Origin: Prochlorococcus sp. AG-347-B23
GTDB lineage: Bacteria; Cyanobacteriota; Cyanobacteriia; PCC-6307; Cyanobiaceae
Assembly (NCBI GenBank): GCA_003281715.1
Contig: QCBE01000010.1
Location: forward strand, 1-47,077
Direction: 5' to 3'
Length of the DNA: 47,077 nt
The position numbers and the translations under genes are program-made. Shown here piece after piece: positions 1-8,225 of this stretch (its first letter is position 1; each line of letters opens with the position of its first letter). The notes under the pieces were generated by a model that worked only from the letters and a program-made list of their open reading frames with translations, was not told where the DNA came from and did not search any database.

Positions 1-1650
1 GAAAAAGCTTTAGCTGGATTTGGTAGCCCATCCTTAATTACGCTAATGGGTTTGTTTGCAGTTTCTTCTGCATTATTTAAAAGCGGTGCTTTAGACAGAG
101 TAAGAGAATTGATTTCTTCTGAAAGTATTAGAACGCCAAGGAAATTAATTTCTTTAATAGCTTTTTTGATTGCTCCAATATCTGGAATTGTACCTAATAC
201 ACCAGTAGTAGCATCTTTGTTACCCTTAATTGAAGGATGGTGCGAGCGGAGAAATATATCACCATCAAAAGTCTTATTACCTCTTTCTTTTGCTACTTTA
301 CTAGGTGGAACCCTGACATTATTGGGTAGCTCAGTAAATCTTCTTGTAAGTGATATTAGTCAACAATTAGGTTATGGAGCTTTGGAATTATTTAGTTTGA
401 CTTCAATCGGTATTCCTGTATGGCTTATAGGTACAACCTATATGATTTTAGTTTCTGACATGCTTTTGCCAGATAGAGGTAGAGATAAGGAGTTTATAAA
501 AAATGGTGATATGAATATATATTTTACTGAAGTTACTATTCCTTCAACTTCAGAATTAGTTGGGCAATCTGTCAGAAATAGTAGATTGCAAAGACGATTT
601 GACGTCGATGTTCTCGAATTGCAACGAAATGGAAAAGTTATTCTTCCTCCTTTGGCTGATAGAAAGATTGAACCGGATGATAGGTTAATAATCCGCGTCA
701 CAAGGGCAGACTTATTTAGACTGCAGCAAGAACATACCATTCTGTTGGGAGAAAACAAAACATCTTTAGAAGGAGTTAATGTTTTTTCAGATGATGAAGG
801 CACTAAGACCTTTGAAGCCCTTTTACCAGCCGGCTCAACTCTTGCTGGTGCAAGTTTGAGAGAATTAAGATTTAGGCAGCGTCATAATGCAACAGTTTTG
901 GCACTAAGAAGAGGTCAACAAACTGTTCAGGAAAGATTAGGCCAAGCTGTTTTAAGGGCTGGAGATGTTTTATTATTGCAAGCACCCTTAGATTCAATAA
1001 GAGGTTTGCAAGCTAGTAATGATTTGCTTATTTTAGATCAATTCGAAGATGATTTACCTTTCTTGATAAAAAAACCAATATCTATTGGAATTGCTATAGG
1101 AATGGTGGTTTTGCCTACTGTTTCTAATATCCCATTAGTAGGTTCAGTCCTTTTAGCAGCCATTGCAATGGTTGCTTGTGGATGTTTAAGACCTGCAGAG
1201 ATACAAAAATCAATTAGGTTAGACGTTATTTTATTGTTGGGATCTTTGTCATGCTTTAGTGTAGCTATGCAAGTAACAGGATTAGCAGATTTAATTGCAG
1301 TCAACCTAAACTTTGCACTTAATGGATTACCTCTGTATTTTGCACTAGTTGTAATTTTTGTATTGACAGTCATTCTTACACAATTTATAAGTAATGCTGC
1401 GTCAGTTGCTTTGATTTTGCCTGTCGCTATTGAATTCTCAAATGTTTTAGGTATTGCACCAAGCGCTTTAATAATGCTTGTTTTATTCGGTGCAAGTCAA
1501 TCTTTCTTGACTCCAATGGGTTATCAAACAAATTTAATGGTTTATGGTCCTGGAAGATATAGATTTTTTGATATCGCAAAATACGGAGCTGGTTTAACGC
1601 TTATAATGGCATTTACAGTGCCAGCATTGATAATTCTAAATTACGGGTAA
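1..1650 (+). CDS. SLC13/DASS-type sodium-anion transporter with two RCK_C domains (5' partial)
   Basis: The reading frame is open from base 1, so the true start lies upstream of the window; the ATG at 46 is probably internal. What is seen is a polytopic membrane protein with a pair of SLC13-like re-entrant motifs (PNTPVV near base 193 and SNAASV near base 1392). They flank a soluble insert with two RCK_C/TrkA_C-like modules (about bases 520-705 and 808-1005), each with the hydrophobic pattern ending in a DDRLIIRV- or GDVLLLQA-type strand. Families of this architecture are annotated as sodium/sulfate or sodium/dicarboxylate symporters of the inner membrane; the substrate cannot be read from the sequence. 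The next gene starts 4 bases after the stop, suggesting one transcript with the Ktr genes. Confidence 0.85.
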   Translation, partial: EKALAGFGSPSLITLMGLFAVSSALFKSGALDRVRELISSESIRTPRKLISLIAFLIAPISGIVPNTPVVASLLPLIEGWCERRNISPSKVLLPLSFATLLGGTLTLLGSSVNLLVSDISQQLGYGALELFSLTSIGIPVWLIGTTYMILVSDMLLPDRGRDKEFIKNGDMNIYFTEVTIPSTSELVGQSVRNSRLQRRFDVDVLELQRNGKVILPPLADRKIEPDDRLIIRVTRADLFRLQQEHTILLGENKTSLEGVNVFSDDEGTKTFEALLPAGSTLAGASLRELRFRQRHNATVLALRRGQQTVQERLGQAVLRAGDVLLLQAPLDSIRGLQASNDLLILDQFEDDLPFLIKKPISIGIAIGMVVLPTVSNIPLVGSVLLAAIAMVACGCLRPAEIQKSIRLDVILLLGSLSCFSVAMQVTGLADLIAVNLNFALNGLPLYFALVVIFVLTVILTQFISNAASVALILPVAIEFSNVLGIAPSALIMLVLFGASQSFLTPMGYQTNLMVYGPGRYRFFDIAKYGAGLTLIMAFTVPALIILNYG

Positions 1651-1654
1651 TATT

Positions 1655-3058
1655 GTGAAATTCACAAGTAAGGTTTATAAGTTAAAAGATGCTTACAAAA
1701 AACTATCCGTTCCTCAATTTACTATTGTTACAGGTTTTTTTATTATTTGCCTTGGAACTTTAATTTTGAGTTCTCCATTATGTTCATCTTCAAAAGTTGG
1801 TTTGTGGGAAGCATTTTTTACATCAACTTCAGCTATAACTGTAACTGGCCTAACCATAATAGATGTTGGTGTTGATTTAAATTTCTTTGGCCAAGTTTTC
1901 TTGGCTTTTATGCTTTTATCAGGTGGTCTAGGATTAATGGCTATTACAACATTTTTACAAGGGTTTGTTGTAAAGGGTACAAAGCTAAGAACTAGATTAG
2001 ATAAAGGAAAGACTCTAGATGAATTTGGAGTTGGTGGAATTGGTCGAACTTTTCAAAGCATTGCTATTACAGCGATTAGTATCATATCCTTGGGAGCAAT
2101 TGTTTTATATTCTTTTGGATTTGTAGAAATTCAAAATAATTGGGAAAGACTTTGGTCCTCGATTTTTCACAGTATATCTGCATATAACAATGCAGGATTT
2201 TCTTTAATGTCAAATAGTCTTCAAGACTATAGAACAAATTTTTTGGTGAATAGTGTTTTTGTGTTTCTCATTGTTATGGGTGGATTGGGCTGGCGGGTTA
2301 TTGATGATATTTGGAGTAATAAAAAAAATCTTTCTTATAAAAAATTAAGCCTTCATTCCAGACTAGTTATTAGGACAAGTTTCTCTCTAATATTGTTCGG
2401 ATCATTAGGATTCTTTATCACTGAATCATTGCTTAATAGTCAATTTTTTAATGATTTGAATTTGTTTGAACGGTTATTGTCATCGGTCTTTGAAACAGTA
2501 AGTGCAAGAACTGCAGGCTTTACAAATTATCCCATCTCTTTGAACTCTATATCAGATACTGGCCTATTATTATTAATGACTTTGATGTTTATTGGAGCAA
2601 GTACCGGAGGTACTGGTGGAGGTATAAAAACAACTACATTCATTGCTTTAATGGCTGCCACCAGATCAACTTTAAGCGGTCAGAAAGATGTAATTATTAG
2701 CAATAGATTAATTTCAGATAAAGTTATTCTAAAGGCAGTTGGAATCACAGTTGGTTCTTTGCTTTTTGTTCTTTTAATGGCAATGTTGCTAAGTACAACA
2801 AATACCTTTGTTAAGAAAGAATCTTTCACATTCCTAGAAATTCTGTTCACCTGCATATCTGCATTCGCAACTGTTGGTTTTGATATTGGTTTAACTGCAA
2901 AATTAAATCATTTCGGCCAATTTATTCTTATTGTTGGAATGTTTGTGGGCAGACTTGGCATTCTTTTGCTTCTAAGTGCACTTTGGGAAGCTCTATATAA
3001 GAGTAGAATAGATAGACAAAAAAGAATTGGCTATCCTAGGGCTGATCTTTATGTTTAG
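1655..3058 (+). CDS. ktrB: Trk/Ktr/HKT-type cation transporter membrane subunit (KtrB-like)
   Basis: 467 residues, GTG start 4 bases after the upstream stop. The protein has the fourfold membrane-pore-membrane plan of KtrB/TrkH. The four selectivity-filter glycines are visible: TVTGL (G65), YNNAGF, TAGFTN and ATVGFD, one per repeat. A glycine-rich STGGTGGGIK segment in the middle of the third repeat corresponds to the KtrB intramembrane gating loop. In cyanobacteria this family takes up K+ in a Na+-dependent way and is central to osmotic and pH adaptation. The gene for the cytoplasmic gating partner follows directly. Annotations in marine cyanobacteria sometimes say sodium transporter; ion preference cannot be decided here. 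Confidence 0.9.
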   Translation: MKFTSKVYKLKDAYKKLSVPQFTIVTGFFIICLGTLILSSPLCSSSKVGLWEAFFTSTSAITVTGLTIIDVGVDLNFFGQVFLAFMLLSGGLGLMAITTFLQGFVVKGTKLRTRLDKGKTLDEFGVGGIGRTFQSIAITAISIISLGAIVLYSFGFVEIQNNWERLWSSIFHSISAYNNAGFSLMSNSLQDYRTNFLVNSVFVFLIVMGGLGWRVIDDIWSNKKNLSYKKLSLHSRLVIRTSFSLILFGSLGFFITESLLNSQFFNDLNLFERLLSSVFETVSARTAGFTNYPISLNSISDTGLLLLMTLMFIGASTGGTGGGIKTTTFIALMAATRSTLSGQKDVIISNRLISDKVILKAVGITVGSLLFVLLMAMLLSTTNTFVKKESFTFLEILFTCISAFATVGFDIGLTAKLNHFGQFILIVGMFVGRLGILLLLSALWEALYKSRIDRQKRIGYPRADLYV

Positions 3059-3075
3059 GATTGACTGAGTTTATT

Positions 3076-3780
3076 ATGGCTGATTGGTGGCAGTGGTCTC
3101 AAAAGACAGAAAAAGAAGCACTCACTTTTGCAGTTGTTGGCGTTGGAAGATTTGGAACTGCTGTCTGTAGAGAACTTATAAGTAATGGTGCAGATGTTTT
3201 GGCTGCAGATTATTCGGAAAAAGCTATTGATGATTTGAGACAATTGGAACCTTCTATAGAAGCTAGAGTTGTAGACTGTACTGATGAAGAGTCTATGAAG
3301 GAATCTGGAATACTTGAAATGAATACTGTTGTGGTAGGTATAAGTGAACCTATTGAAGCAAGTATAACTACGACACTTATCGCTAAAGATAGTGAAGGTA
3401 GCAAAGTGAAAAGAGTAATAGCAAGAGCTACAAGTGACTTGCATGAAAAAATGTTAAAAAGGGTAGGTGCAGACAAAGTTGTCTTTCCTTCCAGAATGCA
3501 AGGAGAGAGATTAGGTTCAGAACTTGTTAGACCAAATTTAATTGAAAGATTGGAACTCGATAACCAAACTGGTATAGATGAAATAACTGTTCCGGAGGAA
3601 TTTATCGGAAGATCTTTGAGAGATTTGAATTTGAGGAAAAATTATTTAGTTAATGTTCTCGCAGCAGGACCTGCTGAAGAGTTAACAGTTAATCCTCCAG
3701 CAAAATATATCTTAGAAAGAGGAAATATTTTGGTAGTAATGGGAAAAACTGCTGATTTACAGAAATTGCCTCAGAATTAA
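3076..3780 (+). CDS. ktrA: KtrA/TrkA-type RCK regulatory subunit
   Basis: Cytoplasmic gating subunit of the preceding KtrB-like pore. The N-terminal Rossmann (RCK_N) domain shows the nucleotide-binding motif GVGRFGTAVC near residue 26 and an acidic residue ending beta-2 (AADYS). The C-terminal half is an RCK_C domain (VPEEFIGRSLRDL through ILVVMGK). I chose ATG 3076 (234 residues, starting MADWWQW); a TTG at 3061 would add five residues but begins only two bases after the ktrB stop. RCK domains bind ATP/ADP or NAD(H), and RCK_C domains of this family can bind c-di-AMP. The same RCK_C fold occurs in the first gene of this cluster. Confidence 0.9.
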   Translation: MADWWQWSQKTEKEALTFAVVGVGRFGTAVCRELISNGADVLAADYSEKAIDDLRQLEPSIEARVVDCTDEESMKESGILEMNTVVVGISEPIEASITTTLIAKDSEGSKVKRVIARATSDLHEKMLKRVGADKVVFPSRMQGERLGSELVRPNLIERLELDNQTGIDEITVPEEFIGRSLRDLNLRKNYLVNVLAAGPAEELTVNPPAKYILERGNILVVMGKTADLQKLPQN

Positions 3781-3786
3781 CTATTT

Positions 3787-4089
3787 TTAATCAGATTTCT
3801 TATAGTATTTAATCCTTTGCGGAGCTCGTTTTAATCTTTTGATGCTTTGTTTTTCAAGTTCGTCTCTGAATTTATCGGTATTTAAATTATTTTCTGAGAA
3901 CAATGATTTATCCTTCTTTTCGAAGTATTTTTTTATACCCTCTTGTATTAACACTTTTGCCATATTACTAACCGTCCTAGATTCATTATTGGCCAAAATA
4001 GTTAATTGCTCACATATTAATTCTGGAAGAACGACTTGAATTCTGGGGGATTTAGGCTTCCCATTAGTTGAGTTTTGCCGGGTAGCCAT
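3787..4089 (-). CDS. ribbon-helix-helix (CopG/Arc-like) DNA-binding protein
   Basis: 100 residues, ATG start at 4089, convergent with ktrA (6-base gap). Residues about 14-52 (SPRIQVVLPELICEQL, then a basic helix with SRTVSNMAKVLIQEGI) fit a ribbon-helix-helix fold: one short beta strand followed by two helices. The C-terminal half is highly charged (many K, E, D) and probably disordered. RHH proteins bind DNA as dimers and often repress their own gene. The short region upstream contains inverted repeats that would suit this (see regulatory entry at 4091-4156). No toxin gene partner is obvious next to it, so I do not call it an antitoxin. Confidence 0.75.
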   Translation of the reverse strand: MATRQNSTNGKPKSPRIQVVLPELICEQLTILANNESRTVSNMAKVLIQEGIKKYFEKKDKSLFSENNLNTDKFRDELEKQSIKRLKRAPQRIKYYKKSD

Positions 4090-4090
4090 G

Positions 4091-4156
4091 AGTCAAAGTT
4101 GATAACTGTTACTTACAAGTATACACAGTTAGTCAAGGATACTATCTTTGTGTATA
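4091..4156. promoter_or_regulatory. divergent promoter region with nested inverted repeats (possible RHH operator)
   Basis: The spacer between the minus-strand RHH gene and the plus-strand gene contains three symmetric elements: AACTGT (4104-4109) with ACAGTT (4125-4130); ACTT/AAGT inside it (4111-4120); and a perfect 8-base pair TATACACA (4120-4127) with TGTGTATA (4149-4156). AGTCAA is also repeated directly at 4091 and 4131. Such symmetry is typical of binding sites of dimeric repressors. Assignment to the RHH protein is inference from position only. Confidence 0.4.
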
Positions 4157-4207
4157 TTATTAGTAAGGAAATTAATGTCCGTATCAATTAATTGTTTTTA
4201 TTACCTC

Positions 4208-4546
4208 ATGAAAAATTCAAGAAAACTTGATTCTCCTAAAAAGTCGATAATTGATAAAAAGAAAAAAAGATTAGTTAATTCTGATTCTCACGATAATGAA
4301 AATAGTGATGTTTTGGTATCAGCTGTAATTAGTCCATATTTGTTAACTCATCTTCATCATATCCTTCAGCAGTCTGAGTACTATGCTCAAAAAGATGGTA
4401 GAAAATCTCATGCAGCTAACTTTGCGAAATTAAGAAAAGTTTTATGTTTAGACGCAAGAAGTATGGCAGATGCCTCTGCAAAAGAAATAAAAGATTCCGA
4501 TAATGATTTATCTATTAATCAATATAATGAACAAAATGTAGCTTGA
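4208..4546 (+). CDS. conserved-looking small hypothetical protein
   Basis: 112 residues from ATG 4208 (starting MKNSRKLDS); in-frame alternatives are ATG 4175 and TTG 4148, the latter overlapping the TGTGTATA repeat and therefore less likely. The N-terminal 30 residues are strongly basic (KKSIIDKKKKR). The middle is a predicted helical segment (SPYLLTHLHHILQQSEYYAQKDGRKSH cut by basic residues), and the C-terminus is acidic and polar. There are no membrane segments or catalytic motifs. A basic N-terminus with a helical core would allow nucleic-acid binding, but I do not recognise the family. It is transcribed divergently from the RHH gene and 34 bases before a Nif11-like gene. Confidence 0.6.
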   Translation: MKNSRKLDSPKKSIIDKKKKRLVNSDSHDNENSDVLVSAVISPYLLTHLHHILQQSEYYAQKDGRKSHAANFAKLRKVLCLDARSMADASAKEIKDSDNDLSINQYNEQNVA

Positions 4547-4580
4547 AGTAATAATCTATTAATGAATAGATTTTAAAAAC

Positions 4581-4811
4581 ATGTCCAGTAATGCTGAAAA
4601 GCTCTATAAGTTAATAGCAAACGATTCCAAAAAGAAACAAATTTTGTTTATGATAGCCCTAACTAATCCCAAAAAAGCATTAGATAAAATATGCGATATT
4701 GGCAACGAGTTAAATATTTCCGTGACTAAAGAAGAGGTTATTGAATATTTGAGTACTATTGATGATGAAGCTACTAAAATGTGGTTAATCAAGGCTCGAG
4801 GTGGTCTTTAG
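4581..4811 (+). CDS. Nif11-like small protein ending in Gly-Gly-Leu
   Basis: 76 residues, ATG start. The pattern FMIALTNPKKALDKICDIG followed by NISVTKEEVIEYLSTIDD matches the Nif11 domain: a helix, an NP turn, a helix, then a 'V/S-xEE-xxEYL' helix. In picocyanobacteria Nif11-type sequences serve as leader peptides of prochlorosin-like ribosomal peptides but also occur as free-standing proteins of unknown role. The protein stops at ARGGL, one residue after a double glycine, so no core peptide is attached. No LanM, protease or ABC exporter is next to it. The last 23 bases overlap a convergent 58-codon gene. Confidence 0.65.
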   Translation: MSSNAEKLYKLIANDSKKKQILFMIALTNPKKALDKICDIGNELNISVTKEEVIEYLSTIDDEATKMWLIKARGGL

Positions 4812-4965
4812 GAAAAGGTTTCGAATAATTATTATTTGGATTAGTTAAAGGTTTTATTCTTTTGTTGTAGCCACCTCCACCAGCTAAAGTCCAAAAAAAC
4901 CAGTAACTTGGAATTGCAAGAGCTGCAGCTATGAAAATTACTACAATTTGTTCTATTCTTTTCAT
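4789..4965 (-). CDS. 58-residue single-pass membrane peptide
   Basis: ATG at 4965, TGA at 4789. The peptide begins MKRIEQIVVIFIAAALAIPS, a positively charged start followed by an uninterrupted hydrophobic helix (about residues 6-29, including YWFFWTLA). Then come four glycines and a polar proline/asparagine-rich tail. The clean start, membrane helix with positive-inside N-terminus and lack of a competing ORF in the spacer support a real gene. It looks like the small conserved membrane proteins common in picocyanobacterial genomes. Function unknown. It overlaps the end of the Nif11-like gene tail-to-tail by 23 bases. Confidence 0.65.
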   Translation of the reverse strand: MKRIEQIVVIFIAAALAIPSYWFFWTLAGGGGYNKRIKPLTNPNNNYSKPFPKDHLEP

Positions 4966-5046
4966 AATTTAATTTTATTCCACAAAATTTTTTTAGTAAA
5001 TAAGCCACAGATTTTGTAAATTCTATTTTTATCTATTTTTAAAACA

Positions 5047-6675
5047 GTGATTAGATTTGAAGGTGTAAGCAAAATATATTCTACAGATGTTGTTTTAAAA
5101 AATGTTAATTGGGAGATTAAGAAAGGAGAAAAAGTTGGCTTAGTTGGTTCTAATGGTGCAGGTAAATCAACCCAATTTAAGATTTTAATTGGAGAGGAAG
5201 AGCAAACAAGTGGAATGATCATCAAAGAGGGGAATCCTAAAATTGCCCATTTAAAGCAGGAGTTTGATTGTAATTTGAATTTTTCAGTGAGAGAGGAATT
5301 AGAAAGTTCTTTTAAAGATATACAAATTGTTGCCATTAAACTTTTAGAAATTGAGAATAAAATGAAATCGTTGGATATAAAAAAACATTCCGATGAACTT
5401 GAAAAATCTGTCAATCAACTTGCAAAATATCAAGCAAAATTTGAAGCTTTAGGTGGTTATAAAATTCAATCTGATGTAGAAAAAATATTACCAAAATTAG
5501 GCTTTTCTATGGAAGATGCTGATAAATTAGTTGGTAATTTTTCAGGTGGTTGGCAGATGAAAGTTGCACTTGGGAAAATAATCTTACAAAAACCTGATTT
5601 ACTTTTACTGGATGAACCAACAAATCATTTAGATTTAGATACTATTTTCTGGCTGGAAGAATATCTAGCTTCGCTTAAGATTGCAGTAATTATAATTAGT
5701 CATGATAGATATTTCTTAGATAAATTATGTAAAAAAATAATTTTTGTAGATAGAGGAACATCTGAAATATATAATGGGAACTATTCTTTTTTTGTCGAAC
5801 AGAAATCTTTAAATGATGAATCTCAAAATAAGGCATATCAATTACAACAAAAAGAAATTGAGTTACAGAAGAGGTATATAGATAGATTTAGAGCAAGTGC
5901 AACAAGAAGTTCTCAAGCAAAGAGTAGAGAAAAACAATTAAAAAAGATTTCTAAAATTGAGGCTCCTATAGCAAAATCAAAAAGTCCTGTTTTTAATTTT
6001 CCAGAATGTCCACGTTCAGGAAAATTAGTTCTAAATATAAAAAATTTGTCTCATAGTTTTGACGATAAAATTCTTTTTTTAGATATTAATTTAAAGATTT
6101 CTGCGGGCGATAAAATAGCAATATTGGGACCTAATGGCTGCGGTAAATCTACATTACTTAAAATTATTATGAAAAAAATATCTCCTGAAATTGGAGAAAT
6201 TAATCTTGGTAAACATAATATAATTACTAGCTATTACGAACAGAATCAGGCTGAAGCACTTTCACTTGATGACAGGGTTATTGATTTAATATGTAATAAG
6301 TCTCCAGAATGGCCCCAAAAAAAAGTAAGAACATTTTTAGGAGGTTTTGGCTTTCAAAATCAAACTGTTTTTAAATATATTAAACAACTCAGTGGGGGAG
6401 AAAAGGCAAGATTAGCATTGGCGCTCATGATTATTAATCCTAGTAATTTTCTTCTTTTGGACGAGCCAACTAATCATTTGGATTTGCAATCTAAGGAAAA
6501 CTTAGAATTAGCAATTAATAATTATAAAGGTTCATTATTAATCATTTCTCATGATCGGTATTTTATTTCAAAGGTTGCAAATAGAATTGTCGAAATTAAA
6601 GATTCAAAGTTATTTTCATATGACGGAAATTATGAATATTTTTTAGAAAAAACTCAAGGCCATAAAAAAATTTGA
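5047..6675 (+). CDS. ABC-F family ATPase (two ATP-binding domains, no membrane segments)
   Basis: 542 residues, GTG start. Two tandem nucleotide-binding domains are visible: Walker A GSNGAGKST (34-42) with signature FSGGW and Walker B LLLLDEPTNHLDL; then GPNGCGKST with LSGGEKARLAL and FLLLDEPTNHLDL. Between them lies a charged helical linker (SQNKAYQLQQKEIELQKRY region) of the ABC-F type. ABC-F proteins are soluble and act on the ribosome as translation factors (EttA/Uup/YdiF group), not in transport. The linker and length resemble the YdiF/Uup-like cyanobacterial-chloroplast group, but the exact subfamily is not certain. The gene stands alone between small genes and a 260-base spacer. Confidence 0.9.
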   Translation: MIRFEGVSKIYSTDVVLKNVNWEIKKGEKVGLVGSNGAGKSTQFKILIGEEEQTSGMIIKEGNPKIAHLKQEFDCNLNFSVREELESSFKDIQIVAIKLLEIENKMKSLDIKKHSDELEKSVNQLAKYQAKFEALGGYKIQSDVEKILPKLGFSMEDADKLVGNFSGGWQMKVALGKIILQKPDLLLLDEPTNHLDLDTIFWLEEYLASLKIAVIIISHDRYFLDKLCKKIIFVDRGTSEIYNGNYSFFVEQKSLNDESQNKAYQLQQKEIELQKRYIDRFRASATRSSQAKSREKQLKKISKIEAPIAKSKSPVFNFPECPRSGKLVLNIKNLSHSFDDKILFLDINLKISAGDKIAILGPNGCGKSTLLKIIMKKISPEIGEINLGKHNIITSYYEQNQAEALSLDDRVIDLICNKSPEWPQKKVRTFLGGFGFQNQTVFKYIKQLSGGEKARLALALMIINPSNFLLLDEPTNHLDLQSKENLELAINNYKGSLLIISHDRYFISKVANRIVEIKDSKLFSYDGNYEYFLEKTQGHKKI

Positions 6676-6822
6676 TTAATTTTCATAAAATTTACATCTA
6701 CCTAATTAAGATCACTCATTTATCTTTACATAGTTTACCGTCCTTGATTAATCTTAAAAATATAAAACTAAGAATTAATAATTTGAATGAAAAATTAAGA
6801 TTTATAAGAAAAATACATTTAA

Positions 6823-6918
6823 ATTTCTGATCCTATTGAAAATTATTTTGAATGCATTGCTATTTGGAATATAAGGGATGGTAGATATATGCCTAGGTGT
6901 GTGGAAATACTTAAATAG
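6823..6918 (+). pseudogene. possible remnant of a small Cys-motif protein (no normal start codon)
   Basis: The spacer between the ABC-F gene and htrA contains an open frame that translates to SDPIENYFECIAIWNIRDG followed by RYMPRCVEILK and a TAG. From memory, picocyanobacteria encode very small proteins with a pattern like DPxxxYFECIxxCxxxDGxCxxxCVExL; here two expected cysteine positions read W and Y, and a TAA sits immediately before an ATT where an ATG would be expected. I therefore call it a decayed copy or a gene with a rare ATT start. The rest of 6676-6935 is AT-rich with nothing else I can support. Confidence 0.3.
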
Positions 6919-6935
6919 AATGAAAATTAAATCTT

Positions 6936-8096
6936 TTAGTTATTTTGTAGATTAGTTATATCCGTTGGTATTACTTTTAATTTAATAAATTTATTTCTAC
7001 GCTTCAATAATATATTGACTTGTATATTGATTCCATTTTTACTTATTTGTTCTATAACGTCTGATGCAGTTTGTATATCTTTACTGCCTACTTTTATTAA
7101 AATATCACCTATCTCAATTCCACTTTTTTCTGCTGGACTATTCGGTACAACATATCCAACTTTTATGACATTATCTTTTGTCTCAGAATTACTTTCTTCT
7201 ATTAGGCTAATCCCAATCATGGGATGTATTACTTTTCCATTTTTTATAAGTTGTCTGGCAATTTCCTTAGCTTTATTAATTGGTATTGCGAAACTCAAAC
7301 CCGCTCCTGGACCTGATCTTATCAAGGTATTAATACCAATTACTTCTCCGTAGCTATTCAACAGTGGACCTCCAGAATTGCCAGGATTAATAGCAGCGTC
7401 TGTTTGTATTAGTTCAAGTTTTTTATCATATATTCCTAATTGAGTAACGTTTCTATTTAGATTACTAATAATACCAAGAGTAACTGTGTTTTCTAGTCCG
7501 AATGGATTCCCAACTGCTATAGCCCAATCACCAACTTTAATCTTTGAGGAATCTCCCAATTGTGCTTTTGGCCAAGGTCCTTTGCCTTCAATTTTTAGCA
7601 CAGCTAAATCAGTAAAAAAGTCTTGCCCTATAAGTTTTGCGTTTAATTTTTTGCCATTGGTTAAACCAACAACAACCTTATCTGATCCATTCACAACATG
7701 AGCATTGGTCATTACAAGTCCGTCTGCAAATATAAATCCACTACCTTGGCTTTGCTCTATCCTTGGTCGATTGTTATCAGGTAAATCTAATCCAAAAAAT
7801 CTTTCAAAATATGGGTCTAGAAATATTTGAGAATTTCTAGGAAATTTTCTTTTTTTTATATATCTTTGGGTATCAATTGTCACCACTGCTGCACCTGTTC
7901 TTTCTACAGCTTTAGTTATGAAAGATTTGTTTGAATATAAATTAAATTCATTAATTTTGGGTTTACTTACTTGTTGGGATATGACTTTTGCAGGACATGT
8001 AATACCCACTGTAATTAATGAGGCGAGTAGTAATATCTTTTGGATGTATCTTTTCAATTTTGATTTTTTATGTTCTTCGAGGGATTTAATACACAA
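6936..8096 (-). CDS. HtrA/Deg-family serine protease with one PDZ domain
   Basis: 386 residues from TTG 8096; an internal TTG (Met of MKRYIQKILLL) is an alternative start just before the signal/anchor segment. The N-terminal hydrophobic stretch ILLLASLITVGIT targets the protein to the periplasm or thylakoid lumen. The trypsin-like domain has the full triad H133 (TNAHVV), D163 (FTDLAVL) and S241 (NPGNSGGPL). A single PDZ domain follows (MIGISLIEE to about residue 375), as in cyanobacterial HhoA/HhoB/HtrA. These enzymes remove damaged exported and photosystem proteins during light and heat stress. Which of the three paralogues it is cannot be decided from this copy. Confidence 0.92.
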   Translation of the reverse strand: MCIKSLEEHKKSKLKRYIQKILLLASLITVGITCPAKVISQQVSKPKINEFNLYSNKSFITKAVERTGAAVVTIDTQRYIKKRKFPRNSQIFLDPYFERFFGLDLPDNNRPRIEQSQGSGFIFADGLVMTNAHVVNGSDKVVVGLTNGKKLNAKLIGQDFFTDLAVLKIEGKGPWPKAQLGDSSKIKVGDWAIAVGNPFGLENTVTLGIISNLNRNVTQLGIYDKKLELIQTDAAINPGNSGGPLLNSYGEVIGINTLIRSGPGAGLSFAIPINKAKEIARQLIKNGKVIHPMIGISLIEESNSETKDNVIKVGYVVPNSPAEKSGIEIGDILIKVGSKDIQTASDVIEQISKNGINIQVNILLKRRNKFIKLKVIPTDITNLQNN

Positions 8097-8225
8097 TATC
8101 AGTGTAATTTAAATATACCTACTAATTAAATTAATTGAATCTAGTGAATAATTTAATGACTTAAAATAGCTAAATTTCTTTTTTTCGGGCTATGATATTA
8201 AAAACAAAACAAATTTATAAGTTCG

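Noticed and set aside
438-1373. Antisense open frames of 111-121 codons inside the SLC13 gene
   Set aside because: They lie fully opposite a well-conserved transporter gene, have no family-like sequence and no upstream signal; they are by-products of codon bias.
3055-3476. Two antisense frames opposite ktrA
   Set aside because: Overlap a clear RCK gene; their translations are serine/phenylalanine-rich low-complexity strings.
8000-8010. Lipoprotein signal in HtrA (GITC near residue 34)
   Set aside because: The residue before Cys is Thr and the preceding residues do not form a lipobox; a normal signal/anchor is more likely.
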